From positions 1 through 58,446 of IMG/VR virus record IMGVR_UViG_3300025012_000101: a DNA stretch of 58,446 nucleotides; one strand, 5' to 3'. The notes below the pieces were generated by a model. That model made no database searches and was not told where the DNA came from. It saw nothing but the letters and a program-made list of their open reading frames with translations. A program made the translations under genes and the position numbers. This stretch comes from a virus. Positions 39,714-49,245 of the stretch are shown here, one piece after another (position 1 is the first letter of the stretch; each line of letters begins with the position of its first letter).

Positions 39714-40877
39714 ATGTTGCTTAACGGCTTCGCGCTCAACAGGGCGGCGCTTAACGGCGCTGCACTGCTGGCGATCCTGTATGGAGGGGTATCGGGTACT
39801 GCTGGCGCGACAGGATCTCCTGTGGCGACAAAGACGCAGTATGCGCATGTAGCGGCCAACTCTGGAGTGGTGGTAACGCTCGAAGCTTATGAAAAAGACT
39901 ATGGGTTTACAGTCGGCTCTGCTGGCGCAGTATCGCTTGTAACGTCAACACAAAGCCATTCAGCAAAATCAGCGCTGAGCGCTGGCGCAACTGGCATTGC
40001 GTTCGTTTACAACGCTCGCTTTGCTTACGCTGGAGGCGACTGTTCCGCCACTGGCTACGCGCTGCCAAATAGTAAGCTGGCTGATGTGGCGGCCAGTAGT
40101 GGCGTTTCAGGAAGCTTTATTTCAACGCTTAACCAGCATGCCAAATCCAGTGTGTCAGGAACGGCGGCAGGCACGGCGGAAGGGGTAAAGACACAGCATC
40201 CAGCAGTGACAACGGCACCAGGCTGCGCAGGGTATGCGGATTGGCAGTACAAGGCATCAGGCGGAAGCACTTGGCTGCACGATGGTCACGCTTGGGCAAG
40301 CGCAGGCGGCATTCTTGCGGTGGACGAAACCAAGTACAAGGTTGTCATCGGGGATGGCTTAATTGCCACGGCGGAAGCTTCTGTTGTTGCGCGTGCGTAT
40401 GTCGAGTGTCGCGCAAGATCATCTACATCCTGCAACGCAACAGCCACATCAGAAGCAATCAGAACTGCCTACGCAACAATGGCAGGTACGGTTGGGTGCG
40501 CGAATGTGTCAGTGGCAACCTACAACCACATGGCAAGTGTGGCGGGTGCGTGTGGCGTGCTTTACACACAGCAACCGAACTTTGTCACTGTTGCAGGTAC
40601 TGGCAGCGCAGAGGGAATCGGAATTGCGTCCGCGCAGATCAACGGGATGATTGTCAAATTTGCAGGCAGTGCAGTGCCATGCGGCGCGACTGGGTTAGCA
40701 GCCCCTTATGTTCTTAAATTTGGCGCATTCAGCGTTTCCGCTTCCGTCTCCGTAACGGCGAATGCCTTTGGTAATGCCGGTGTTCACGCCACCACAGATA
40801 GAACCATGACCGTGCCAGCAGAAAATCGCGGCATGGCCGTGCCATTTGATGATCGAATTATGAGGTTAACCGCATGA
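39714..40877 (+). CDS. Low-complexity virion protein
   Basis: A 387-aa Ala/Gly/Ser/Thr-rich protein made of short beta-type repeats (AASSGVSGSF, AAGTAEGVKT, AYATMAGTVG) with many small residues; the N-terminus LLNGFALNRAALNGAALL is helical. It lies between two fibre/adaptor genes and is probably a tail or spike component. No family recognised. Confidence 0.6.
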   Translation: MLLNGFALNRAALNGAALLAILYGGVSGTAGATGSPVATKTQYAHVAANSGVVVTLEAYEKDYGFTVGSAGAVSLVTSTQSHSAKSALSAGATGIAFVYNARFAYAGGDCSATGYALPNSKLADVAASSGVSGSFISTLNQHAKSSVSGTAAGTAEGVKTQHPAVTTAPGCAGYADWQYKASGGSTWLHDGHAWASAGGILAVDETKYKVVIGDGLIATAEASVVARAYVECRARSSTSCNATATSEAIRTAYATMAGTVGCANVSVATYNHMASVAGACGVLYTQQPNFVTVAGTGSAEGIGIASAQINGMIVKFAGSAVPCGATGLAAPYVLKFGAFSVSASVSVTANAFGNAGVHATTDRTMTVPAENRGMAVPFDDRIMRLTA

Positions 40878-41149
40878 TACTCGGAACATTTACCAAGCAA
40901 CCGGCGGATAAGTTTGATTATGACATCGACTACACGGACTGGCTGACATCAGGCGACAACGTACAGGGCGCAATAGTCTCAGGAGATGCCGGAATTACGA
41001 TTGATTCGACCTTTATCAATGATCCGCGCATCAAGATTTGGCTGTCCGGCGGCACGGCTGGAGCAACCTATAAAGTGACCTGCACCATGACCAGCTCAGA
41101 CGGCAGAGTGCGTCAGGACGAATTTAAGATTCGCATCAAGGAGTATTGA
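40874..41149 (+). CDS. Fibre-tail adaptor-like protein
   Basis: A 91-aa, Ig-like beta protein (DYDIDYTDWLTSGDNV, ATYKVTCTMTSSDGRVR) coupled to the preceding gene by ATGA and followed 3 bp later by the DGR2 target gene. This matches small phage adaptor proteins that join fibres to the tail. Confidence 0.65.
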   Translation: MILGTFTKQPADKFDYDIDYTDWLTSGDNVQGAIVSGDAGITIDSTFINDPRIKIWLSGGTAGATYKVTCTMTSSDGRVRQDEFKIRIKEY

Positions 41150-41152
41150 TAG

Positions 41153-42718
41153 ATGATTCAACTTTTCGCAAATAACGCCGCCAGCCTGCTGGCATCCAGC
41201 CTGACCAACGTAGCTACCAGCTTGTCGATTACGGCTGGTGCAGGGGTAAAGTTCCCGTCTCCAACCGGAGGCGATTATTTCAAGGCAACATTGTGCCAAC
41301 TTTCGGGCGTGGACGAGGTAAATTTCGAGATCGTGAAAGTGACGGCAAAATCAACCGATACTTTTACTATTGTCAGGGCGCAGGAAGGCACAACGGCGCT
41401 GGCATTCAATGCAGGCGACAAGTTTGAATTGCGAATCACTAAGGGAACGCTTGAGACGTTTGCGCTGAACTCAAGCGACAACATCAATAACGTTGGCATT
41501 CCAGGCGCAGCCGGGTTTGGCGTTGGCATTTGCCCGACGCTCCCAGCAGGGTTTGTTGCAATGTCTGGATACGATCAGCCAGGCACAGACAACTACGGCA
41601 ACTATCAGTACAGCGACGGCAGTATCATGGTCTGGATACCAGCCTTCTTTTACAAGTACGGCACCGGATCGAATGGTTTTGCAGTCAACATCGTGGATAT
41701 TAAGCCGGAATCGGCTTACGCGAATGAAGCGGCTGCCAATGCCGCAGGTTATGCGCTACATCGGGCATTTTACGATGGCGGCGCGGTGCAGCGCGGCGTG
41801 TTCGTTGACAAGTATAAATGCTCTGCCAATGCTGGCATCGCATCCAGCATCAAAAACGGCATTCCGATGTCGAGCAATTCTGCCAATAATCCGTTCAGCG
41901 TCTGCACTGCAAACGGCCAGACGCCGGCACAGTTTTACTACGGCGCTATTGCCGCCGCGAAGTCGCGCGGAAATAACTTTTTCCCCGGTAGTATGTTCAT
42001 TCGTGGCGCGCTGGCGCTGCTGGCGCTGGCACACGCGCAAGCCTCAACCGCAACGACGTGGTGCGCCTGGTATCACGCCACAAACAACTTCCCCAAAGGC
42101 TGCAACAACAACGCGCTTGGCGATCAGAACGATGCAGAACTGTTGTTTGTAACGTCCGGGTACTCAACCGCCAATAAAACCGGCAGTGCGAACGTGCTGG
42201 CCAAGACCACGCACAACGGTCAGAACTGCGGCGTGGCTGATGTGAACGGCACGTTATGGGAAGTGTGTCTGGGCATCACGTCCGATGCGACCAACTTCTA
42301 CGTCCTCAAAACCAGCGCGGCGATGAAGAACATCACATCAGGAAACACCGGCGCTACAGACGCATGGGGCGCTACCGGCATTACTGCGCTATACGACAGC
42401 CTCGGCGCGACCTACGGTGCGCTGACTGCATCCAGCACGGCAAAGTTATATGGCTCGGCAACACAGGTGTTTGATGCTGCAACCAGCGGAAATGCGTGGA
42501 ATGCAGCTGGCGCAGGAATTCCGCTGGTTGGTGGTGTTGGCGGAACGAATGCCTTTGGCAATGACGGTCTATGGGATTACAGGCCAAACGAGATGTGCCC
42601 GATTGCCGCGGGTAGCTGGAGCGCCGCGGCGGCCGCGGGGGCGTGGGCGTTGAATCTCAGCACCGTGCGTGGCAGCTCGGCCACCACCGTTGGGTTGCGC
42701 GCGGCCTTGTATCTTTGA
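41153..42718 (+). CDS. DGR2 variable target: receptor-binding tail protein with FGE/C-type-lectin-type domain
   Basis: A 521-aa tail protein. The N-terminal about 125 residues form a virion-anchoring domain (IVRAQEGTTALAFNAGDKF is a fibre motif). The rest has the FGE-type lectin layout: WIPAFFYKYGTG, DGGAVQRGVFVDKY, NGTLWEVCLGI, GLWDYRPNE. The last about 38 residues (MCPIAAGSW to the stop) are encoded by the variable repeat at 42593-42707. The arrangement target-avd-TR-RT is that of BPP-1 mtd, which switches host receptor specificity; here by analogy. Confidence 0.88.
   Translation: MIQLFANNAASLLASSLTNVATSLSITAGAGVKFPSPTGGDYFKATLCQLSGVDEVNFEIVKVTAKSTDTFTIVRAQEGTTALAFNAGDKFELRITKGTLETFALNSSDNINNVGIPGAAGFGVGICPTLPAGFVAMSGYDQPGTDNYGNYQYSDGSIMVWIPAFFYKYGTGSNGFAVNIVDIKPESAYANEAAANAAGYALHRAFYDGGAVQRGVFVDKYKCSANAGIASSIKNGIPMSSNSANNPFSVCTANGQTPAQFYYGAIAAAKSRGNNFFPGSMFIRGALALLALAHAQASTATTWCAWYHATNNFPKGCNNNALGDQNDAELLFVTSGYSTANKTGSANVLAKTTHNGQNCGVADVNGTLWEVCLGITSDATNFYVLKTSAAMKNITSGNTGATDAWGATGITALYDSLGATYGALTASSTAKLYGSATQVFDAATSGNAWNAAGAGIPLVGGVGGTNAFGNDGLWDYRPNEMCPIAAGSWSAAAAAGAWALNLSTVRGSSATTVGLRAALYL
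42593..42707 (+). repeat. DGR2 variable repeat
   Basis: A 115-bp repeat matching the template at 43147-43261 with 18 substitutions, all at template adenines: 11 A-to-G, 7 A-to-C and none A-to-T. It covers the last codons of the target gene. Identity with the template stops abruptly on both sides. Confidence 0.96.
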
Positions 42719-42734
42719 TGCCTGAGCGATAGCG

Positions 42735-43145
42735 ATGGGCATTCACGATGAGGCGAAGCTGGATAAGAAATTCATGGAATTCGCCAAGTTGATGAACATC
42801 CACCTCAACCACTTCCCGAAGCATGAGAAGTACGGACTCGCGCTTGAAATCAGGCGTGCTGCCTATGAGATGTATGGCTTTATCGTAGAGGCGCAAAAGC
42901 GCTATCACAAGAAAACCGCAATGACCAACCTTGATACCCGGCATGAGCAGTTGCGCATGTTGGTGCGCCTTGCGTACACGCTGGGGTATTTTGAATTCAA
43001 GGATGGTCAGCGTGCAGAAAAATCACCATCCGAGTTAGGCGAGCATCGTTATCTCGCGCTGTCTCGGCTGGTGGATGAATTAGGCAGGATGATCGGCGGA
43101 TGGATTGTCGCCGAGCGCCTGCTTGATAAACGGGAGGCGTCTTAA
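42735..43145 (+). CDS. avd: DGR2 accessory variability determinant
   Basis: A 136-aa basic four-helix-bundle protein of the Avd family: FPKHEKYGLALEIRRAAYEM near residues 28-47, the QLRMLVRLAYTLGYF helix and the terminal LVDELGRMIGGWIVAER. Avd forms a barrel-shaped pentamer that binds the DGR reverse transcriptase and template RNA. It sits between the VR and TR as in BPP-1. Confidence 0.93.
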   Translation: MGIHDEAKLDKKFMEFAKLMNIHLNHFPKHEKYGLALEIRRAAYEMYGFIVEAQKRYHKKTAMTNLDTRHEQLRMLVRLAYTLGYFEFKDGQRAEKSPSELGEHRYLALSRLVDELGRMIGGWIVAERLLDKREAS

Positions 43146-43146
43146 T

Positions 43147-43261
43147 ATGTGCCCGATTGCCGCAGGTAACTGGAACAACGCGGCGAACGCAGGAGCGTGG
43201 GCGTTGAATCTCAACAACGTGCGTGACAACTCGAACAACAACGTTGGGTTGCGCGCGGACT
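43147..43261 (+). repeat. DGR2 template repeat
   Basis: A 115-bp template rich in AAC codons in the target frame (GGTAACTGGAACAACGCG in part). It starts 1 bp after the avd stop and is followed by a 139-nt spacer before the RT gene, nearly the same spacing as in BPP-1. It is unrelated in sequence to the DGR1 template. Confidence 0.96.
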
Positions 43262-43400
43262 CGGTTTCACCTCACAGGCCGCATTTTGGTCATAGTGGAA
43301 TCAAGGGAGACGCTTTCCGGCGCGTGGTGAAAGCCACGGCGAAATCGGTATGCTTCCGCCTTTCTGGTAGGGCGGAAGATCGTCTCGAAGGTCTGGCGAC

Positions 43401-44423
43401 ATGAAGCGTATCGGCCATCTATATGAGCAGGCTTTTACCCGCGAGGCGTTGCTGATCGCATTTCACGCGGCGGCGCGCAACAAGCGCGGCAAGCGTGCTT
43501 GCTTCAACTTTGAAAAAAGCCTCGCCAGCAATCTGGACGCCCTCCACAACGAGCTGAGTAACGGGAGTTATAAGCCGCGCCCATACTACAGTTTCATGGT
43601 CTACGAACCGAAGCCGCGCCGCATCTATGCTCCGGCCTTCCGCGATCTGGTGGTGCAGCACGCCATCTATCGCGTGGTCGCGCCAATCTTCGAGTGCGGA
43701 TTCATCGACCAGTCGTTCGCCTGCCGCATCGGCTACGGAACACACAAGGCCGCAGATTACGCGCAGGCCGCATTACAGCAGATACCGCGCGACAGCTACA
43801 CACTCAAGCTGGACATCCGCAAGTTCTTCTACCGCATCGACCGCAGCATCCTGCGCACGCAGATCGAGCGCAAGATCAAGGATGCCCGCTTTGTTGACCT
43901 GATGACGATGTTCGCCGACCACGGCGAACCGGAAGGCATCCCAATCGGGAATCTACTGTCGCAACTCTACGCGCTGATCTACCTGAACCCGCTGGATCAC
44001 TACATCAAGCGCGAGCTGGGCATCAAGCACTACTGCCGATATGTGGACGATTTCGTGTTATTTGGTATCAGCCGCGAGCGAGCGCTGGAATGCCAGCGCC
44101 TGATCATTGATTTCATCCGGCGCGAACTCGGTCTGGAGCTATCCAAGTCTACCATCGCGCCAGTGGCGCGCGGCATCAACTTCGTCGGCTATCGCACCTG
44201 GGCTAGCAAGCGCTTCATCCGCCGCCACAGTCTAGGTAATTACCGCGTAGCGATGCGCCGTGGTGAGATTGAATCCGCTGCATCAATTCTTGGCCATGCA
44301 CGCCATACCCATTCGTTGCAGCACATGCTGCGTTATTCCAAGGAGCAGCACCATGCCAACCATTGTCGCCTACCGCAAATATATCGATCCAGAGATCACG
44401 CGCGAACTTCGCCTGCCTGTTGA
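43401..44423 (+). CDS. DGR2 reverse transcriptase
   Basis: A 340-aa DGR RT. It starts MKRIGHLYEQAFTREALL, as usual for DGR RTs. Motif A LKLDIRKFFYRID has D138, motif B IPIGNLLSQ is at 180-188, the catalytic YVDD at 214-217, and GINFVGYRTW is the primer-grip segment. It would copy the template at 43147 into mutagenised cDNA for the tail gene. Its last 71 nt overlap the next gene in another frame. It differs widely from the DGR1 RT. Confidence 0.95.
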   Translation: MKRIGHLYEQAFTREALLIAFHAAARNKRGKRACFNFEKSLASNLDALHNELSNGSYKPRPYYSFMVYEPKPRRIYAPAFRDLVVQHAIYRVVAPIFECGFIDQSFACRIGYGTHKAADYAQAALQQIPRDSYTLKLDIRKFFYRIDRSILRTQIERKIKDARFVDLMTMFADHGEPEGIPIGNLLSQLYALIYLNPLDHYIKRELGIKHYCRYVDDFVLFGISRERALECQRLIIDFIRRELGLELSKSTIAPVARGINFVGYRTWASKRFIRRHSLGNYRVAMRRGEIESAASILGHARHTHSLQHMLRYSKEQHHANHCRLPQIYRSRDHARTSPAC

Positions 44424-44811
44424 CGGCCAGCATCAATCGCTCGGCACCGAGCTGGCGACACTCGCAGACGGTACAACCTACGTCTGCCTGCCGGACGGCG
44501 CGGTGCTGCCAGCCGGCCAGCATGACGAGATCGCCGTTAGCATCCAGACCGTGACGCTGACCACTGCGCAGATTGCCGAAATCAAATCGGTCAGCCCTCA
44601 TGTGCGACTGATTTCCGACCGGATGCAGCAGATGATCCGTGACGCCTATAGCCTGGAGGATGAGCAGTATTTCTCCCGCATCGGGGTTGGAGTAGCGCTT
44701 GGTGCGTATGTATTTCAGGCCGGCGAAATGGACGCATTACTGGCCTTCGGCGCGCATGTCGAGGCTGTCCGGCAGTGGGGTAGAGATCGCCGCGCGGAGA
44801 TTGGGCTGTGA
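44353..44811 (+). CDS. Tail-region hypothetical protein
   Basis: A 152-aa protein starting at ATG 44353, with AAGGAG 7 nt upstream, inside the end of the RT gene. The N-terminus is beta-rich (LPVDGQHQSL, TYVCLPDGAVLP), the C-terminus helical (SDRMQQMIRDAYSLEDEQYF). It follows the DGR in BPP-1-like tail clusters; function unknown. Confidence 0.6.
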   Translation: MPTIVAYRKYIDPEITRELRLPVDGQHQSLGTELATLADGTTYVCLPDGAVLPAGQHDEIAVSIQTVTLTTAQIAEIKSVSPHVRLISDRMQQMIRDAYSLEDEQYFSRIGVGVALGAYVFQAGEMDALLAFGAHVEAVRQWGRDRRAEIGL

Positions 44812-45140
44812 TTGCCATCCTCTACACTATCGCCTACCTATACCTATTCTGGTGCGCCTATGTACTGGTGATGGCTCTATATAGGGCGCACCTCGACAAG
44901 CGATTACATGGGACGAATCGCATCCTTGCATTGCCGGTGGTGGCCTTTGGCATCGGGATTGATGTGTTCTCAAACATGATAATCGCGCCGGTGGTGTTTC
45001 TCGATCTGCCGCGTGAATGGTTGGTGACGCAGCGTCTTTCGCGCTACATTAAAACGGATACAGGCTGGCGTGCCACGCTGGCCGAGCGCATCTGCAATGG
45101 ATTGCTGGATGCGTTTGACCCAACCGGAGATCATTGCTGA
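44808..45140 (+). CDS. Membrane protein in the tail cluster
   Basis: A 110-aa protein read from GTG 44808 (GTGA overlap). It has two hydrophobic helices (YTIAYLYLFWCAYVLVMAL and ILALPVVAFGIGIDVFSNMI) and a basic C-terminal half with WLVTQRLSRYI. It may act in DNA injection or at the cell membrane; not established. Confidence 0.6.
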   Translation: MIAILYTIAYLYLFWCAYVLVMALYRAHLDKRLHGTNRILALPVVAFGIGIDVFSNMIIAPVVFLDLPREWLVTQRLSRYIKTDTGWRATLAERICNGLLDAFDPTGDHC

Positions 45141-45243
45141 TGACAGGCTTTTCAGTAAGACAATTCAAGTGGATCGCCCCGCGCGCAGAATTGCACTGAC
45201 CAAGCCAAGCACCATCCAAACCATTCTGATAAAGCAACCAACA

Positions 45244-45265
45244 AGCCGCCATTGAGCGGCTTTTT
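45244..45265 (+). terminator. Terminator before the tail nozzle gene
   Basis: AGCCGC/GCGGCT stem (45244-45249 with 45256-45261), 6-nt loop, T5. It ends the DGR2 transcription unit. Confidence 0.85.
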
Positions 45266-45279
45266 ATTTTGGATACTCC

Positions 45280-46899
45280 ATGACCGTAATCGCAATCAAG
45301 GAATTCGACGGTGAAGCACCAAAGGTAAACCCGCGTCAGCTCCCGGCTACCATGGCGCAGCGCGCGCTGAACTGCAAGCTATGGGCAACGCTTGAACCGT
45401 TCCGTGATGTTGCCGCCGTGATTACGCCGACAAAGGTTGGCGCAAATATGTCCATGTACCGGATTGGTCAAGGGTTGGCCGAAACGCTGTTCTGGATGAC
45501 CTGGGCGATGGATGTAAACGTGGCGCGCGGCCAGATCGCCGGAGATACCACAGAGCGCACCTATTACACCGGTGACGGCGTGCCGAAGGTTACTGACGCA
45601 TCAATGTGCAGCACCGGAGGAACGAACTACCCAAATGCATCCTACACGCTCGGGCTTCCAAAGCCCGCCGCCTCTCCAATCGCTACAGTTTCTGGTGCCG
45701 GAACCGGGCTTCCCGAGCGGCGCATCTATGTCTACACCTACGTTTCAGCATGGGGTGAAGAGTCGCAACCTTGCCTGGCATCTGCTCCAGCGGATGTGCT
45801 GGTTGGCCAAACTGTCACGCTCTCCAGCCTATCGGTTGCGCCGACTGGAGCCTATAACGTGGCGACCAAGCGCATCTACCGCTCGAACTCTGGAACATTC
45901 GGTACGCAGTTCCAGTTCGTCGCCGAGATTCCAGTAGCCACGACAACCTACGCCGACACCTTGCTTGGAACGGCATTGGGCGAATTGCTGCCGTCCGATA
46001 CCTGGGCGATGCCACCGGCAACCCTTTCCGGCCTGATCACATTGCCGAATGGAGTCATGGCCGGGTTTGCTGGCAACGAGGTGTGTTTCTGTGAGCCTTA
46101 CAAGCCCTATGCATGGCCGATCAAGTACCGGCAGGCGACAGATTTCCCGATTGTTGCTATCGGACAGTATGGCGGCGTGCTGATCGTCGCTACGACCGGT
46201 ACGCCATACATGCTGTCTGGTGTTGACCCGTCCAGCATGTCCATGATCAAGATGGAATTGCAGCAGGCATGCGTCTCCAAGCGCTCAATGGTGAACATGG
46301 GCAATGGCGTGTGCTACGCCTCCCCGGATGGGCTGGTATTCGCCACGGCAGGCGGCGCGATGCTGGCGACCAAAGAGCACTTCACCCGCGACCAATGGCA
46401 GGCGCTCAAGCCGGATTCGATCCACGCCTATCTGCTCGATGGCCGCTACATCGGCTTCTACAACACCGGCACGGTATCGGGCGGGTTCATCTTCAGCCCG
46501 GCAGACGGCAAGGATGGGCTGGTGATGATCGACACTTACGCAACTGCTGGCTACGTTGATCCGGTGCTGGACGCGCTCTACCTTCGGATAGGTGCGAACA
46601 TCGTGCGCTGGGATGCCCATGCCACGGCGAAGAAAACGCTGACATGGAAATCCAAAGTATTCACCGCGCCAAAGCCGTGCAATATGTCCTGCGCCCAAGC
46701 TCTGGCCGCCGCCTACCCGGTGACGGTAAACGTCTACGCCGATGGGGTATTGAAGCGCGCGCAGACGGTGACTAGCGATCTGCCGTTCCGGCTGCCTTCT
46801 GGATTTCTGGCGCGCGACTGGGAAATTGAGGTGGTAGGGCAGAACGAGATTTACGCGCTGTTCCTGGCTGAATCCATGACGGAACTGGCAAATGGCTAA
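45280..46899 (+). CDS. Tail nozzle / tubular protein B-like
   Basis: A 539-aa beta-rich protein. [38 protein letters not shown] and ILPNG-type propeller repeats ([19 protein letters not shown]) resemble podovirus tail nozzle proteins that plug the portal and contact the fibres. It overlaps the next gene by 8 nt. Confidence 0.65.
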   Translation: MTVIAIKEFDGEAPKVNPRQLPATMAQRALNCKLWATLEPFRDVAAVITPTKVGANMSMYRIGQGLAETLFWMTWAMDVNVARGQIAGDTTERTYYTGDGVPKVTDASMCSTGGTNYPNASYTLGLPKPAASPIATVSGAGTGLPERRIYVYTYVSAWGEESQPCLASAPADVLVGQTVTLSSLSVAPTGAYNVATKRIYRSNSGTFGTQFQFVAEIPVATTTYADTLLGTALGELLPSDTWAMPPATLSGLITLPNGVMAGFAGNEVCFCEPYKPYAWPIKYRQATDFPIVAIGQYGGVLIVATTGTPYMLSGVDPSSMSMIKMELQQACVSKRSMVNMGNGVCYASPDGLVFATAGGAMLATKEHFTRDQWQALKPDSIHAYLLDGRYIGFYNTGTVSGGFIFSPADGKDGLVMIDTYATAGYVDPVLDALYLRIGANIVRWDAHATAKKTLTWKSKVFTAPKPCNMSCAQALAAAYPVTVNVYADGVLKRAQTVTSDLPFRLPSGFLARDWEIEVVGQNEIYALFLAESMTELANG

Positions 46900-48517
46900 C
46901 CTGCTCACGGCGACCAAGCTGCCAGCGATTCCGCCAGTTCCTGCCGGGTTGCAGCCGCCTGCCTTGTCGCAGGTTCTGGTGGCGGTCAGAGAGGCATTGA
47001 ACGTGATGAACGGCGTGACCGGCGACCCGCTGGATGCGTCAGTCACCTTCCGCGACCTGATTAACTCCGGCGCACTGTTGCTCAACTACAACGGGCAGAC
47101 TTCCACCGGAACGGGGATGTTGCCGCTGGGCAGCGGAATACAAGTCGCGGCCACAACGCAGGTTGACTACACGCCTCCGCCCGCGCCGACAGGCTTGATC
47201 GCGTCCGGCGCAATCGGCAACATGATCCTTGCATGGGATACCCCAACCTACAAAAACCACGCCTACACCGAGATATGGCGCGCGCAGGTGACATTCACCG
47301 CAGGCGTTGCCGACCCCAGCAATATCGGCTTGGCGCAAAAGGTTGGCACATCATCCGGCTATGTCGGCGTGTATGCGGACGCCACGGGCGCGGCCAGTGA
47401 TTGCTGGTACTGGATCAGGTTCGTCTCAACGGCGAACGTGACCGGCGCTTACAACGCGATTGCCGGGGTGCGCGGAACGACCGCGACTGATCCTGCATAC
47501 CTGATGAGTCTGTTGACTGGAGCGCTTGGTGATCAGCCGCTCTATCAGTTGGCAACCACGACGGTTATCAACGGGGTGAGCGTGCCGCCCGGCGTGTACA
47601 TGAAGGCTGTGTATATTCAGGACGGCGTGATCACCAATGCCAAGATTGGCAGTCTTGCAGTCGATACAGCCAAGATAGCCGATGCAGCAATATCCAATGC
47701 GAAGATTGCCGCGCTTGCCGTAAGCAATGCGCAAATTCAGGATGCGGCGATCACAACGGCAAAAATCGCGTTGGCGCAGATCACGCAGGCATTGATCGCC
47801 AATGCGGCTATTGGGAATGCACAGATTCAGAATGCAGCGATTGATACCTTGCAGCTTGCCGGACAGGCGGTGACCATTCCAGTTAGCTCATACGCTGCTT
47901 CTTCTGTTGCGCTTGCCACAACCGATACCAATTGCGGTTCTGCGACCATTATTTCATCTGGAGCTCCAATTAGCGTAAGAGTTGCGTGCCGTGTGGCTAT
48001 CTCGGTATCGCCAATACTAACTCAGCCGCAGCTATATGTAGCCGGCACAATTACTGCCAACACAACCGTAAACTCTTCTGCAAACGCAACAACCAGTGTA
48101 AACACCAACGTCTCTGTAGGCAGTGCGTATTGCACGACTTTCCATAATCATACGGCAAGCGCAAACAGCACTGCAAATACAAGTGTTAATGTCAATTCAA
48201 CAGCAAATACAAGCGTAAATGGAGGCGGGCAATATATATTCGGAAGCAATGTAGCAGCAGCAGGCTATGCCACTGTTACGGCAAGAATACTTCGGTCGGA
48301 TGGCGTTTCATTTAATGCGGGTTTGGTGGCGCGCTGTGATGCAAGCACAAACTCATCTGGATTTAATGGCACATTTGTTTTGGAAATTACTGACATGCCT
48401 GGCGTTGGAACTTTCACATATAGCGTGATTGCATCCTACGCAACAGGAGGGTCTATCGCTGCGGCATCTGCATCCGTGTCAAATAGAAATGTGAATTTGT
48501 TGGAGACAAAACGATGA
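46892..48517 (+). CDS. Tail fibre/tip protein with trimeric repeat shaft
   Basis: A 541-aa protein. The N-terminal half is fibronectin-like ([21 protein letters not shown]), followed by repeats of the form NAKI-x-AA (about residues 245-330) typical of trimeric fibre shafts, an Asn/Thr/Ser-rich stretch (about 390-445) with HNHTASANS, and a beta-type C-terminus. It probably forms the central tail fibre. Confidence 0.7.
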   Translation: MANLLTATKLPAIPPVPAGLQPPALSQVLVAVREALNVMNGVTGDPLDASVTFRDLINSGALLLNYNGQTSTGTGMLPLGSGIQVAATTQVDYTPPPAPTGLIASGAIGNMILAWDTPTYKNHAYTEIWRAQVTFTAGVADPSNIGLAQKVGTSSGYVGVYADATGAASDCWYWIRFVSTANVTGAYNAIAGVRGTTATDPAYLMSLLTGALGDQPLYQLATTTVINGVSVPPGVYMKAVYIQDGVITNAKIGSLAVDTAKIADAAISNAKIAALAVSNAQIQDAAITTAKIALAQITQALIANAAIGNAQIQNAAIDTLQLAGQAVTIPVSSYAASSVALATTDTNCGSATIISSGAPISVRVACRVAISVSPILTQPQLYVAGTITANTTVNSSANATTSVNTNVSVGSAYCTTFHNHTASANSTANTSVNVNSTANTSVNGGGQYIFGSNVAAAGYATVTARILRSDGVSFNAGLVARCDASTNSSGFNGTFVLEITDMPGVGTFTYSVIASYATGGSIAAASASVSNRNVNLLETKR

Positions 48518-48702
48518 AAAACTATGTGGTGTATGACAGGCAAGGTATTATTCAAAAGACTGGTCATTGTCCAACCGACATGCTTGAGTTGCAAGCTGGG
48601 CAAAACGAATTCGTTATGGAAGGTCAAGCAGACGAAGAGAGCGATCTAATTGATGTTGCGGCAAAAACGGTGTTAAGGAATGCTCGGAAACAGCATACCT
48701 AA
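48514..48702 (+). CDS. Small protein coupled to the tail fibre gene
   Basis: A 62-aa protein whose ATG overlaps the fibre stop (ATGA). The start [19 protein letters not shown] looks like a small beta domain common after fibre genes, perhaps a fibre assembly chaperone. Function not known. Confidence 0.6.
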   Translation: MKNYVVYDRQGIIQKTGHCPTDMLELQAGQNEFVMEGQADEESDLIDVAAKTVLRNARKQHT

Positions 48703-48769
48703 CCTCTTGCATTTCCCCCAAAAACAAGTAGAAGTAGAGGGCACATTCAAACTTTATTGAGGTGTGCAA

Positions 48770-49243
48770 GTGGTCGATAACCTGACCTATCAGGTAGAGA
48801 AATACAGCGACACGCTTCCCGACATGAAGCCGCTGTATAACGACCACTGGCTTGAGCTTGGCACGAACCACGACGTTATCAAGCTCAACATGGATTACAA
48901 GCGCTACGAGGCATTGGATGCCGCCGGCGTGTTGCATCTGGTCACAGTTCGCAACCACGGCGAACTGATCGGCTACTACCTTTCCATCATCATGCCGCAC
49001 CTGCACTACGCCGACGTACTTACGTCATTCGGCGACATCATGTATCTGAAAAAACAATACCGACGCGGATTCTCCGGCGTGCGCCTGCTGAAGTTCGCCG
49101 AGGAATCGCTGCGCGCCATCGGCGTGAAATGGATTTTCTCTGGATCGAAGCTGCATTTTGAGGAAGGAAGGCTGGGCAAAGTTCTTGAATTGCTCGGCTA
49201 TAAGGCGCGAGAGGTTCAATACACGAAATACTTAGGGGGTTAA
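48770..49243 (+). CDS. GNAT-family acetyltransferase-like protein
   Basis: A 157-aa protein. I start at GTG 48770, with GAGG 7 nt upstream; the GTG 6 nt earlier is too close to it. Motifs: VTVRNHGELIGYYLSI (beta4-type strand), ADVLTSFGDIMYLKKQYRRG with the R-x-x-G/A-type acetyl-CoA loop, then VRLLKFAEESLRAIG. Such GNATs occur in tail clusters of BPP-1-like phages. The substrate is unknown. Confidence 0.7.
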   Translation: MVDNLTYQVEKYSDTLPDMKPLYNDHWLELGTNHDVIKLNMDYKRYEALDAAGVLHLVTVRNHGELIGYYLSIIMPHLHYADVLTSFGDIMYLKKQYRRGFSGVRLLKFAEESLRAIGVKWIFSGSKLHFEEGRLGKVLELLGYKAREVQYTKYLGG

Positions 49244-49245
49244 TC

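Noticed and set aside
43105-43404. ORF over the DGR2 template repeat
   Set aside because: It reads the template in the target frame (MCPIAAGNWNNAANAG). The TR is a non-coding template, and the ORF starts inside avd with no own signals.
41153-44423. CRISPR-like spaced repeats in the VR/TR region
   Set aside because: The two repeats are the DGR VR/TR pair, with adenine-only differences; no regular repeat-spacer array occurs anywhere that I could see.
46285-47085. 266-codon minus-strand ORF over the nozzle and fibre genes
   Set aside because: Antisense shadow spanning the border of two genes; Arg-rich composition.
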